The position numbers and the translations under genes are program-made. Shown here piece by piece: positions 1 through 9,295 of a stretch of 64,000 bases of DNA. The notes beneath the pieces were generated by a model. It was given only the letters and a program-made list of their open reading frames with translations, was not told the DNA's origin and searched no databases. The first letter of the stretch is position 1, and each line of letters opens with the position of its first letter. The DNA comes from Teratosphaeria epicoccoides (lineage: Eukaryota; Ascomycota; Dothideomycetes; Mycosphaerellales; Teratosphaeriaceae): positions 124,001 through 188,000 of the forward strand of contig JADDMT010000046.1 in the NCBI GenBank assembly GCA_021401465.1, in the 5' to 3' direction.

Positions 1-69
1 AAGAAAGAGCGAACATCACGACGTTCGCCCGCGAAGTAAATTTGCCATTATCGCAAAGCATCCAGCACC

Positions 70-409
70 ATGCGCCTCCATACCCACCTTGCTCTCCTGG
101 CCCTCCTCGGCGCAACGGCGGTCTCGGCGCAAATGGTGCACCTGTGGTGTAACGGCCCTCCTGCTGTACGTTTCCCCCTGGCTCCAGCCCTCGTGATCAA
201 GTCAAAGTCTCCAACCCCGAAGTGAAGCCAAACGCAAAATGATACTTCATACATAGGGCGGCGGTCTATGTGCCGACGCCAACAAACAAGTCTGTCAGAC
301 TCGCTGCACTCAAGGCGGCCCGCTGTGCCCGCCGAAGAAGCAGGGCGTCTGTGATTCGCGCGGCAAGGACAAGATTACGTACTATGACTGTGACTGCTGG
401 GACGGATAG
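70..409 (+). CDS. small cysteine-rich secreted protein (two exons), effector candidate
   Basis: Two exons, 70-165 and 257-409, join in phase 0 across a 91-nt intron (GTACGT donor, CATAG acceptor) and encode about 82 residues. The first 20 residues form a clear signal peptide ending in AVSA, followed by a Gln. The mature part is about 60 residues with eight cysteines and ends in a CDCW motif two residues before the stop. An even cysteine number suggests four disulphides. No catalytic motif is visible and I do not recognise the family. It resembles the secreted protein at 12944-13391, which also ends in a CxCW-G motif. The role (apoplastic effector, antimicrobial or surface protein) is inference. 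The splice sites and signal peptide are read directly from the sequence. Confidence 0.75.
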
Positions 410-885
410 AGGGGATGACCTGTTTGGTTTCTGCGGCCTGGCTTGCATCCACTCTGGATGGATGGGATGTGGCAAGCGAGACAGGGATGCGGAGCTGATG
501 CTGCCGGGACCGTCGTGGTAGACCTGCTCGAGTAATCGATACTCCAGCTTTGCCTCTTCCACCCATATTTTGCTCTTCTTCATTTTCGCTCCCACCAATC
601 TCAGTCCTGTCGTCCCGTGTTCCAGCCACTCCCTCGCGCAAGTCGACGCTTGCCGCGTAAAGCGATGCTCTCCACGATCTTCTGGTGGCGCACTGTGCGC
701 GGCGTCTGCTTGACCGCGCCAAAATAGCGTCTGTTAGCCCTCCTCGGAGGTGCGCGTGGCGGCGTGTTTGTGGCGGCGTTGCTCGAGGTCTCCACATATC
801 GTTCGTCCTCCTCATGATCGAGAAAGACCACAGTATCGTCCTCATCCACACTGTCTTCCAAGCTCTGCTCGCCATACTCGTCCTC

Positions 886-1489
886 CTAAGACATATCCCG
901 ATCTCCATCCTCGTCCTTGCCCACCGCCTCCGGCGTATCCAGCCCACTCCCCTCCGCACTCGCCCTGCTCAGCTCCTCCCCATTCTCCCCTTCCCCATCA
1001 ACCTCCATCCTCTCCCCCTCCTCCGCACCCTCCGCCTGCGCCCCCTCCCGGAACCCATCCAAAGTGCCCTGCCCCTTCCCCAAATCCTCCTTCTCCGCCC
1101 TCTCCCTCATCCGTTCCCTATGCGCCTTCATCGTCGTCGTCTTCGGCACCACATCGCTCAAAAACTCCAGATTCTCCACGCGTGACACGGCATTGGCGAC
1201 GTCGCGATACTGGATGTTCCGGCGGGGCTTGCGCTCGGATTTGACGATGTTGTAGGCTTGATCGACGAGGTGTTGGAGGAACATTTCGGTGGCGAGGGTG
1301 ATGGCGAAGGCGGCATTGTTGCTGCAGGGGCCGATGTCTTCGTCGGCGTGGATGATTTTCTTTACGCGGGCGACTAATCAATATATTAGCTGAGATTTTG
1401 TAGAGGTATGTATGAGTCCGCTTACGTGGAAGCGAGACGGTGCCGGTGACCTCTTTACTGGGAGCAATGGGAGTGTTGTTGTACGGCAT
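886..1489 (-). CDS. histone-fold protein, Dpb3/CHRAC-15-like (DNA polymerase epsilon subunit C)
   Basis: Exon 1 is 1426-1489 and exon 2 is 886-1373, joined across a 52-nt intron (GTAAGC donor, TTAG acceptor). The product is about 183 residues. After a 19-residue leader comes a CBF/NF-Y-type histone fold: SLPLARVKKIIHAD, then CSNNAAFAITLATEMF, then the helix around NIQYRDVANAVSRVENLEFL. This order and the LPLARVKKI start are typical of Dpb3 and CHRAC-15, which pair with Dpb4 in DNA polymerase epsilon or chromatin-accessibility complexes. The C-terminus is a long acidic tail. The TAG stop at 886-888 is followed in the same frame by about 38 more very acidic codons, so the true end is uncertain. 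NF-YC-like alternatives are less likely because the NF-Y-specific contacts are not obvious. Confidence 0.8.
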
Positions 1490-1723
1490 TTTGGGTGATA
1501 TCAAGCTTGTTTGGGGGCCACTTTGATCTATCAATTGATGGTTCCGATGACGCTTTGGGTTATTGACACGTTCAGACGCGCAACTGTCTCGTATATGAAT
1601 TCAAATGTGTGGTGTATAACAAGAAAAGATGAAGGTGTCAAGGGGAAGACGGGACGTGGGAGAGCTTGCTTCATTGATCGACGGGCACTTGAGGAATGAT
1701 CGACCTCCACCTCCGACCACCAT

Positions 1724-1755
1724 ACCACATCACCACATCACCACATCACCACATC
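1724..1755. repeat. tandem repeat, 8-bp unit x4
   Basis: Four uninterrupted copies of ACCACATC lie about 80 bp upstream of the CLC start codon, in its presumed 5' leader. A simple-sequence repeat here could be length-polymorphic. No function is implied. Confidence 0.85.
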
Positions 1756-1830
1756 ACCCCTCCACGCAGTAGACACCTCACCACCCCCGCCGTAGCGATC
1801 GCGTAACCCCCGCGATCTCACTGGACAAAA

Positions 1831-1839
1831 ATGCAATGA
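1831..1839 (+). promoter_or_regulatory. minimal upstream ORF overlapping the CLC start
   Basis: ATG CAA TGA is a two-codon uORF whose stop overlaps the main ATG at 1836-1838. The uORF ATG has the better context (AAAAATG), while the main ATG follows CA. Ribosomes could terminate and reinitiate in place, or scan past. Whether it lies within the mRNA depends on the transcription start, which I cannot see. Confidence 0.5.
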
Positions 1840-4463
1840 CCCGCGGCACCACCTCCACCTCCACCTCCATCCACTCCCCCACACCCACGCCCAACCCAAC
1901 TGCAATCCGCCGCACCTCCAGCTATGCCTCCACCTGCCACCCAGCCCTCACCCGCCGCCTCTCCACTCTAAGCCACCGCCTCGAAGACGCCTCCACCACC
2001 CCCTCTCCCACCGACGCCCTCGCCGCCGAAGAAATCGCCGAGATCAAACGCTACGAAGACTTCACCACCATCGACTGGGTGCAAGACGCCTCTCGAGAAA
2101 ACCAACGCCGCAAGGCGCGAAGGCAGGAGCGAGCGGGATGGGTCGAGGGGAAGGTGGGGTGGAGACGGAAGGTGGGGGAGGCGTATGATGCGGGGCAGGG
2201 GTGGATTGTAGTGACGTTGGTGGGCGCGGTGATCGGGTTGCAGGCGGCGTTTTTGAATATCGTGACTGAATGGCTGAGTGATGTGAAATTGGGGTATTGT
2301 ACCACGGCGTTTTATCTGAATGAGAGTTTTTGTTGTTGGGGCGCGGAGAGTGGGTGTGCCGAGTGGCAGAGGTGGAGTTCGTTTTGGTTGCTGAATTACG
2401 TGCTTTACATTGTGTTTGCTGGCTTGTTGGCGTATGGGGCGGCGCAGCTGGTCCAGAGTTATGCGCCGTATGCGGCGGGCTCGGGCATTAGCGAGATCAA
2501 GTGCATTATTGCGGGATTCGTGATGAAAGGATTCCTTGGCTTCTGGACGCTGCTGATCAAGACGCTGTCGATGCCGCTGGGCATCGCAAGTGGCTTGAGC
2601 ATAGGGAAAGAAGGTCCGTCTGTGCATTACGCCGTGTGCACAGGAAACGTCATCAGCAGAATGTTCAACAGATACCGCCGGAATGCTGCCAAGACGAGAG
2701 AGATCTTGAGTGCCTGCGCTGCTGCGGGCGTGGCGGTCGCCTTCGGCTCACCCATTGGGGGCGTCTTGTTCAGTTTGGAGGAGATGAGCAATCACTTCCC
2801 GCTCAAGACGATGTGGCGGAGCTACTACTGTTGCTTGGTCGCCACTGCTGTATTGGCAGCCATGAACCCTTTCCGGACCGGACAGCTGGTCATGTTCACA
2901 GTCCGGTATGATCGAAGCTGGCACTTCTTCGAGATACCCTTCTACATCCTCCTCGGCGTCTTTGGGGGTCTCTATGGCGCATTTATGATGAAGTGGAACC
3001 TTCGCTACGTTGCCTTTCGAAAACGCTACCTGGCCCAGTACCCCATCATCGAAGCCGTCATCCTCGCCCTAGGCACCGCGATGCTCTGCTACCCCAACAT
3101 GTTCCTCCGCATCGACATGACCGAAAGCATGGAAATCCTCTTCCTCGAGTGCGAAGGCGGCCATGACTACGACGAGCTCTGCGACCGCCAAAACCGCTGG
3201 GGTATGGTCTTCACCCTTCTCGCCGCCACCATCCTCCGCAGCTTCCTCGTCATCATCTCCTACGGCTGCAAAGTCCCCGCCGGTATCTTCGTCCCCTCCA
3301 TGGCCATCGGCGCTTCATTCGGCCGCATGGTCGGGATTCTCGTCCAAGCCTTCCAGGAGCGCTTCCCCGAAGCTGCATACTTCGCCGCTTGCGAGCCAGA
3401 CGTGCCCTGCATCACGCCGGGCACCTACGCATTCCTCGGAGCTGGCGCAGCGCTGAGCGGAATCATGCACATTACCATCTCCGTCGTGGTCATCATGTTC
3501 GAGCTCACGGGTGCACTGACCTACATCCTCCCCACCATGATCGTCGTCGGTGTCACTAAAGCCGTGGCAGATCGCTGTGGCAAAGGCGGCATTGCCGACC
3601 GCATGATCTGGTTCAATGGCTTCCCTTTTCTGGACAACAAGGAAGAACACACCTTTGGCGTCCCTGTCAGCCAAACCATGACGTCCAGCCCTGTCGCTCT
3701 CGTCGCTACAGATTCCACGATCAAAGATGTTGAGAAGACGTTGGCGACGACTAGTTACTCAGGCTTTCCCGTCATCGATTCGACTGAGGATAAGATCCTC
3801 CTGGGATACATCGGCCGCACCGAACTGCGATATGCCCTCGACCGCGCGCGCAGGGAAACACAAGTCCACCCCAACGCACGCTGCTCTTTCGTCCCCTCCA
3901 CGACCCGCGCCGCCACAACACCTTCCGCCTCCGTTCCCGCCGTCACATTCGACGATATTCCCGAAGCTGGCTCCACGATGTCTGTCGACTTTTCGAAATT
4001 CGTGGACCCTACGCCTTTAGCTGTCCATCCACGTCAAGCTCTCGAAACCGTTATGGAACTGTTCAAGAAACTGGGTCCCCGCGTCATACTAGTCGAGCAC
4101 CGCGGCCGACTCACCGGTCTCGTCACAGTCAAAGACTGTCTCAAATACCAATTCCAAGCTGAAGCGCAGGAGAACCCGAAAGAGGAAGGCGAGGCGAGAT
4201 GGGGACAGGAGGCTCTGTGGACCGCGATCAATACTGCGGGAGCTTGGGTCGGGAGGCAGATGGGTAGGGTTAGTGGTGCGAGGGTTGGTGGTGCGAGGGG
4301 AGGGCATCTGAGGGTTGGGAGTGATGGGGTAAGTATTCTGGGGAGCGAGGCGGAGAATGTGGTTCGGGCGGTCGATGGGGAGGGGTTTCCTGTTGTGCGT
4401 GACGAGAGGCATGTGGAGGGGTCGGGGAGTGTTGAGTTGCAGGTGAGACGGGGCAGTGGGTGA
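1836..4463 (+). CDS. CLC-type voltage-gated chloride channel / Cl-/H+ exchanger (Gef1-like)
   Basis: Single-exon ORF of 875 residues. After a Ser/Thr-rich N-terminus of about 115 residues, membrane segments begin near residue 121. CLC signatures appear in order: GSGIS near 214, GKEGPSVH near 257 with the gating glutamate, FSLEE near 311 with the internal proton glutamate, and GIFVPS near 483. Having both glutamates argues for a coupled Cl-/H+ exchanger rather than a pure channel. Two CBS domains follow (about 607-668 and 725-775), then a Gly/Arg-rich tail. Fungal relatives act in Golgi, endosome or vacuole acidification and copper/iron loading. Length and architecture are complete. A two-codon uORF overlaps the start. 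Confidence 0.95.
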   Translation: MTRGTTSTSTSIHSPTPTPNPTAIRRTSSYASTCHPALTRRLSTLSHRLEDASTTPSPTDALAAEEIAEIKRYEDFTTIDWVQDASRENQRRKARRQERAGWVEGKVGWRRKVGEAYDAGQGWIVVTLVGAVIGLQAAFLNIVTEWLSDVKLGYCTTAFYLNESFCCWGAESGCAEWQRWSSFWLLNYVLYIVFAGLLAYGAAQLVQSYAPYAAGSGISEIKCIIAGFVMKGFLGFWTLLIKTLSMPLGIASGLSIGKEGPSVHYAVCTGNVISRMFNRYRRNAAKTREILSACAAAGVAVAFGSPIGGVLFSLEEMSNHFPLKTMWRSYYCCLVATAVLAAMNPFRTGQLVMFTVRYDRSWHFFEIPFYILLGVFGGLYGAFMMKWNLRYVAFRKRYLAQYPIIEAVILALGTAMLCYPNMFLRIDMTESMEILFLECEGGHDYDELCDRQNRWGMVFTLLAATILRSFLVIISYGCKVPAGIFVPSMAIGASFGRMVGILVQAFQERFPEAAYFAACEPDVPCITPGTYAFLGAGAALSGIMHITISVVVIMFELTGALTYILPTMIVVGVTKAVADRCGKGGIADRMIWFNGFPFLDNKEEHTFGVPVSQTMTSSPVALVATDSTIKDVEKTLATTSYSGFPVIDSTEDKILLGYIGRTELRYALDRARRETQVHPNARCSFVPSTTRAATTPSASVPAVTFDDIPEAGSTMSVDFSKFVDPTPLAVHPRQALETVMELFKKLGPRVILVEHRGRLTGLVTVKDCLKYQFQAEAQENPKEEGEARWGQEALWTAINTAGAWVGRQMGRVSGARVGGARGGHLRVGSDGVSILGSEAENVVRAVDGEGFPVVRDERHVEGSGSVELQVRRGSG

Positions 4464-4862
4464 AGTGGATCGCTGTGTGAGTTGAGTCAAGTTTGTCTTC
4501 CAGAGCCTTTATGGGCTCGATGAGTTCTTGCGAACCGAGAAAATGCTGTTGGTGATGACTACTGCGGTGTGCAGCGGCATCTGCAGTCCCACTCTTGAAT
4601 CGATAAGTGCTGGCCGATTTGGCTTGCTGGACACCGTTCGAAGCCGGTCATCTCGCTGGCAAAATTCTCGCATTCTTTGTTCCTGGGACAAGGAAGTAAG
4701 CGAGCAAGCAGGCAGCAGACGTGGACTCTTCATATCATTGCCGACCTCCTGCATGCCGTCTCCGGAGGCATCGTCAACTGGCAATGTACACTCGACGGCG
4801 ATGGCTCCGGACTTCGGGCAAGTTTTCTCGCGACTCTGGCGGGCGATATGACCACAGCATAG
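4464..4862. other. intergenic, no convincing feature
   Basis: Downstream of CLC. Open frames here show no recognisable domain, signal peptide or consistent splice pattern. Confidence 0.5.
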
Positions 4863-5769
4863 ATAGCTCGCCACATCGGCGCTCTCAACGCCTTGCCATT
4901 GGAACTCCGAAATGCAATGCGCGACCTGGTCTGGACCGCAAGATGCGCCAATCGTCGTTCGAAAGCGACTGCAAGCAGACCCTCGCGACCATGAGCATAT
5001 CCAAGCAGATTCGCGGCCGCGAATGCGTCCTCCGCTCCAAAGTGTACGATGCGCATCAGTTCGCGTTGTTGTCGGGCAGGTTGGCATCAGTCGAGAATTG
5101 CAAGGCCTCGTATGTATATACATATCTACCTTGTGGAAGCGGCTTCACCCGGCACGAGGCCGCTGCAAGTGGATGTTCATCGTCCTGGGGACAACCGAAG
5201 CTCTCTGCTTTTTGGTTGGAGGGTTTCCGGGTGTTTTGAGGCCTCGAGTTTGGGTTTAAGACTTCCAGACATCTGCAGAAGACCAAGACGCACTGTTCAT
5301 CGCTTGCTTTCTTGCTACAGCGAATCGATCACAAGCACCCTGCATCTCAAAGCATTTAGCCTATCATCGAGACAAACCCACATCTCCAGCTTACTTCTTC
5401 ACACCACAAGATGTCCACTTCGCATCGTCGGGACCGAAAAGGCGAAGTCGATTCAGAACTCGACGATCGATTTCGGCCTTGTGTTGGACGACGGACGTGG
5501 GTTGCGTGCTCCCGTTTGTGATTTGTGAGACGTTGAAGGTTGTGAAGAGGGAGGCGAGGGATGGGCGGATGCACTGGTGGAAGGTGGCGGTCAGAGTTTT
5601 GTGCGCGGATACAGGGGTGGAGGTTGTGGAGGAGATTGTGGAGGTCGGGGCGCCGGGGGCGGGGTTGAGGAGGCTGGACGAGAGGGTGAGGGCGGTCGCG
5701 GGGGTTTCTGGGCTCGATATCGGGTTGGGTGGGTTCTTGGAGATGTGGGAGATGGCTTTGGAGGAATAG
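4863..5769 (+). pseudogene. broken F-box/2EXR-like hypothetical gene
   Basis: Protein-like segments occur in changing frames. Near 4880 there is LNALPLELRNAMRDLVW, which resembles the opening of fungal F-box-like proteins. Near 4990 a segment with SKQIRGRECV and YDAHQF resembles the usual recruited-helix region, but in another frame. A candidate intron starts with GTATGT at 5110 and could end at 5278. Downstream frames to 5528 and then to 5769 (ending WEMALEE) again switch without good splice sites. I read this as a decayed member of the large F-box-like family, or as a real gene with an unrecognised structure. No start codon can be chosen with confidence. Confidence 0.35.
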
Positions 5770-6220
5770 GTGATGGTGCGATGGGATGCGTGCTCGTCCT
5801 TTTGGGGGACTGAAGGGACGGGGCGTATAAGCGAGCACGGCGCTTAGCACAAACATGGTGTTTGTATTCTACGGTCGATGAGTGTCGCGATTGAAGGTTA
5901 CATTACTTGCGGCAGGCATGACACCATCTATCGGCCTTGAGGTCCAGTGTCGGTATGCTGGGCCCATCGACCAGGGCGGCGACCATTTCTCTTGATGAGT
6001 CCCTTCTCCGTCCTCGCCTCCGTCCATGTGTTTGAAAATGACAGAGAAAGTGTTCGAGCTGTTCAACAAGAGAAGTCCGAGAATATATGCAGCGCCGTTA
6101 GTGGCGCAAGAGTAAATCGAAGTTTACAATCCTCCAAACCCCTTGCTCCGCGAACAACATCACCACGTTCCATGAGTGCACAAGAACGATACACCCAAAC
6201 CACCCGCACCGTCAGACCCC

Positions 6221-6586
6221 ATGACTTCCAACACCACCACCACCTCCTCCTCCTCCTCCAACGATGACAACTCCACCCAAACAGTTGACTCAATGGTCTG
6301 CCCCACCAACCCCCAAACCCACATCCACTGACAAACCCTCCAGACCGCAGCCGACTACCTCAACCCGGCCGACACCAACACTCCGGCGGAAGAAACAGGC
6401 CTCAACGCAAACTTCCACAGCACGTACGACCCGGCGATGAAGGAGGAGGCGCCGAAGATGCCGGAGATGCGACAGAGTGCGAAGGAGAAGTTGGGCGCCA
6501 CGAGCTCGAGCATGAGCACGAGGGAGTTGCAGCAGGCGGCGGCGGAGGGGGATCCGAATAACTTGCTGCGGATGGGGAGGAAGTAG
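6221..6586 (+). CDS. small two-exon hypothetical protein (105 aa)
   Basis: Exon 1 is 6221-6295 and exon 2 is 6344-6586, joined in phase 0. The 48-nt intron has a weak donor (GTCTGC) but a good branch site (CACTGAC) and a CCAG acceptor. The product begins with a Thr/Ser run and continues as a polar, charge-rich sequence with MPEMRQSAKEKLGA and an ending NNLLRMGRK. There is no signal peptide, membrane segment or cysteine pattern, so it is probably intracellular and largely disordered. I do not recognise the family. Support comes from the clean splice joining two open frames and the abrupt stop. Confidence 0.55.
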
Positions 6587-7420
6587 GGGTGGTGGAGAGG
6601 GGTGGGGTGGCCGTACAGTCTTCTTGGAGCCGCGATGACTGGGCTGCTGATGCATTTGACTAGTTGCTACGCGGCAGGGTACTCATACTTGCCTGCCACG
6701 TGGTGCCGCCTCATAGGGTGTCATTGTCGACATTTTGGCCGGTCAGGGAGGAGGAGGAGCAGGCTTGTATCACTGTGACAGCCCGAGATGCTTGACCGGG
6801 TATGCAATGCTACGGTCGAACATTGTCCGCGCACTGTATCACTGGCTACCGATGCAGTCTTGTCGCTGGACGTGGTCTCATGGCTTTTTCCGTTTCGGTG
6901 GGCCATTGTGGTATCGACTTTTTGACAGAAGAATCGATGTGCGACATTCGATGGTCTGGACCACTCATCTTGATAGCCCCGTCTTGATCGGTTATCATGT
7001 CATGGAAGATAGGACGGCATACATTACGTCTATCTCGGGTGCAACGCACTTGTGCACATTGCGAAGTCGATGTCTCGCCGAATCAGACGTGCTCCGAGAA
7101 CGATCGTGCCGGTCGATCAGAGAAGATCCCAGAGTCGATGATGGTCAAGCAGCTGATGTCAAGAGAAGTTGGCCGATCCACGAATCAAAGTCGTGTAATC
7201 ACAATGTCGAAATGCCATTGCAACCAGCTCTGCAGCATCTGAACAAGATAGAGCTTGAAAGTAGGAGGGGATGTTCCCTGTCAGGAATTGCTTGCATCTC
7301 ATCGCGATGACAAGAACGCATTCGCTACGCCCTTCTTCGCGCAAGCACTCGTAGCCGGCACACGTCCGCGATTGAATAGGCAATCAGGATCATACTTCTG
7401 GCATCCGGATCCGTGTTGCT
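6587..7420. other. intergenic, no convincing feature
   Basis: Overlapping short frames on both strands have no domain, signal peptide or splice support. No tRNA-like A/B boxes were seen. Confidence 0.5.
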
Positions 7421-8203
7421 CTACCACCAGGGCGCCGTCGTGCTGAAAACCTCTGGAGCCTTCTCCTCTGACCACGCAATGGTCCCAACATAGCTATCGT
7501 CCGGGTCCGCGTACGCTTGTATGTAAAAGGGAGTCACCACGCCGAAACCAAGCCATCCTCCACCTGTGATTGCCCAGAAGAGATCGCAGTAGCTGTTGCT
7601 CGCCCTAGCGTAGACAATCGTGCCATCCAACAGCACGATCTCTGCGCCAAGGAGGTTGTCGACGCCGACCCCGTATCTACTTCTTTGAAACGCAATTCCA
7701 CCCCCCAACACGAAGCCTGCGACCCCAATGGAGGCTGCATGCAGACCCAAGAAGGCCCAGCCACTCCCATCAACGGTCTCGTAAACCGAGCCGGCCTCGG
7801 CCCCTCCTCCAATCCTAAGAACGGCGTATTCAGTCGAGCTGACGTTGCTAGGCGCCGCGCGAGGCTGGTAGACAACCTCCGTCACCTTGTATCTCGCCGT
7901 CGTCACAGGTACCGCGCCGGCCACAGCCTGTGTGCATGCGCACTCTGCCCCAGCACTGGGATACGAGGCTTTGAGTGACTCATAATGCTGGGACTGTGTC
8001 AGCCGCCAGATCATGCTCTGGTCATGCTGGGCTTCAGGCACTGCAGCTGGATGTCGAAGGAGCGCCGCAGACACATTCCGTAACAGAGTCTCCAGATAGG
8101 CCTGCTTCCGCTTCTGCTCCTGGATGAGTACGATCCTGGAACGCCAAGGCAGAAAATGCCATCGGCTGGCAAGAGAGAGCGGTAGCGGACAGTCGTTTCC
8201 CAT
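7421..8203 (-). pseudogene. truncated FAD-linked oxidoreductase (FAD_binding_4 / berberine-bridge-like)
   Basis: Open frame of 260 residues starting at an ATG. The C-terminal half matches the FAD-binding fold of fungal BBE-like oxidases: AVLRIGGGA, then VAGFVLGGGIAFQRSRYG, VDNLLGAEIVLLDGTIVYA and DLFWAITGGGWLGFGVVT. These enzymes usually have about 450-500 residues and oxidise alcohols or secondary metabolites in the secretory pathway. Here the signal peptide, the usual SGGH flavin-attachment region and the whole substrate/BBE C-terminus are missing. The N-terminal 100 residues do not look like the family, and the frame ends right after the FAD domain. It is most likely an internally deleted, truncated relic. 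Its position beside an NRPS-like gene suggests former cluster membership (inference). Confidence 0.7.
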
Positions 8204-8297
8204 AGATCAAAGCTGCCGGCCCACCTTGACCCTGTATCTGATTCTTGCAATGCTACGTAGAACATACGTCGCAGGCGCCATTCTGTCGCTATACTAA

Positions 8298-8678
8298 CCA
8301 CTGACCACATCGACGAGGCCCCTGACAGGCGCACGAGAGCTGGCACTGATGAAGCACCGCTCATACCTTATCAACACAGCCCGAGGCCCCATAGTCGACC
8401 ATGCCGCGCTCATCGAAGCTTTGGAGAGTGGCAACATTGCAGGTGCTGGACTGGACGTCTTCCAAGGAGAGCCAAACAATATCCGCCCCTACTGTTTGAA
8501 AAGCGAGCATGTGGCCATCCACGCCCACATGGGAGGCTTGACTGAAGGCTCTTTCGAGCGCGCAGAGGAGGAGTGCTTGCAGAACATACGGTCCTGGTGG
8601 GCGTCAGGCTCACCGGGAATGTCTGTCAATGCTACACCTCGTGCTGCGGTCGTGCCACGATTCAGCACAACACCTTAA
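8298..8678 (+). pseudogene. C-terminal fragment of a D-isomer-specific 2-hydroxyacid dehydrogenase
   Basis: The open frame after an in-frame TAA at 8295-8297 reads into the classic C-terminal part of the NAD-binding domain. It has ARELALMKHRSYLINTARGP with the catalytic Arg, then GAGLDVFQGEP with the acidic partner, then HAHMGG with the catalytic His. The first ATG is at 8349. The N-terminal catalytic half and the GxGxxG nucleotide loop, about 200 residues in total, are absent upstream in every frame. The fragment lies tail-out from the truncated FAD oxidoreductase, fewer than 100 bp away, which suggests a rearrangement joined two gene pieces. Function as an NAD-dependent dehydrogenase is not expected. 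Confidence 0.75.
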
Positions 8679-9295
8679 GGTCGTCACGCCGGTGGAGCGC
8701 CAAGCGATGTAATAACACGATCAAGTCTGTTGGTTGGGATCCTGTGGCCAAACCCGTGTGAGCAATACGCACCAACGGACAGCTGATCGGATAACATGAG
8801 AGAAAGTAGTTTGCAAGGTCGTGTGCCTAGTGGGATGTCTTGCTCATTCCATCGGTTAATCAAACATGAAGTAACGGCATCGCCTTTCTGGGCGGACCAG
8901 CATGTCACATGTGGCAATCTGGCAGACCACCGATCGGCACACTATTGCGCGTGGCGCAAGACATGCAGACCACCAAAGTCTTGAGTATGACTTGGCTAGC
9001 TCTCGTCCGTGCAAGCACGCTGCTCGGCAGTTAGCAAGAGCTTCATATTGACGATGGGCTCTTGGCAGCTCACAATCACCCGCGGGTCCGGATTGCGGCC
9101 GTGCAACACCGAAGCCGTCGTGGCAGAGCCTTAAATCAGGCCGCTTGCCTCTCGAGCAAGCGCCCTGTTGCCATGGTCTGAAACCCAAGGTCGGCGACAG
9201 CGCGTGCCGGTTTTATTTGCCTATCGGCCAGGACCTGGTTCACGGCTGTTGGGTCATGAGCCACGTACTTCGTCGTTTGAGCCCTCTTGCAAAGA
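8679..9295. other. intergenic, presumed promoter of the NRPS-like gene
   Basis: No gene seen. The 3' half would hold the promoter and leader of the synthetase starting at 9296. Confidence 0.45.

Noticed and set aside
1968..2627. 219-residue minus-strand frame opposite CLC
   Set aside because: Antisense to transmembrane coding sequence, His/Arg-rich, with no recognisable motif.
4509..5123. 204-residue minus-strand frame
   Set aside because: Antisense to the F-box-like segments, which are the better-supported reading.
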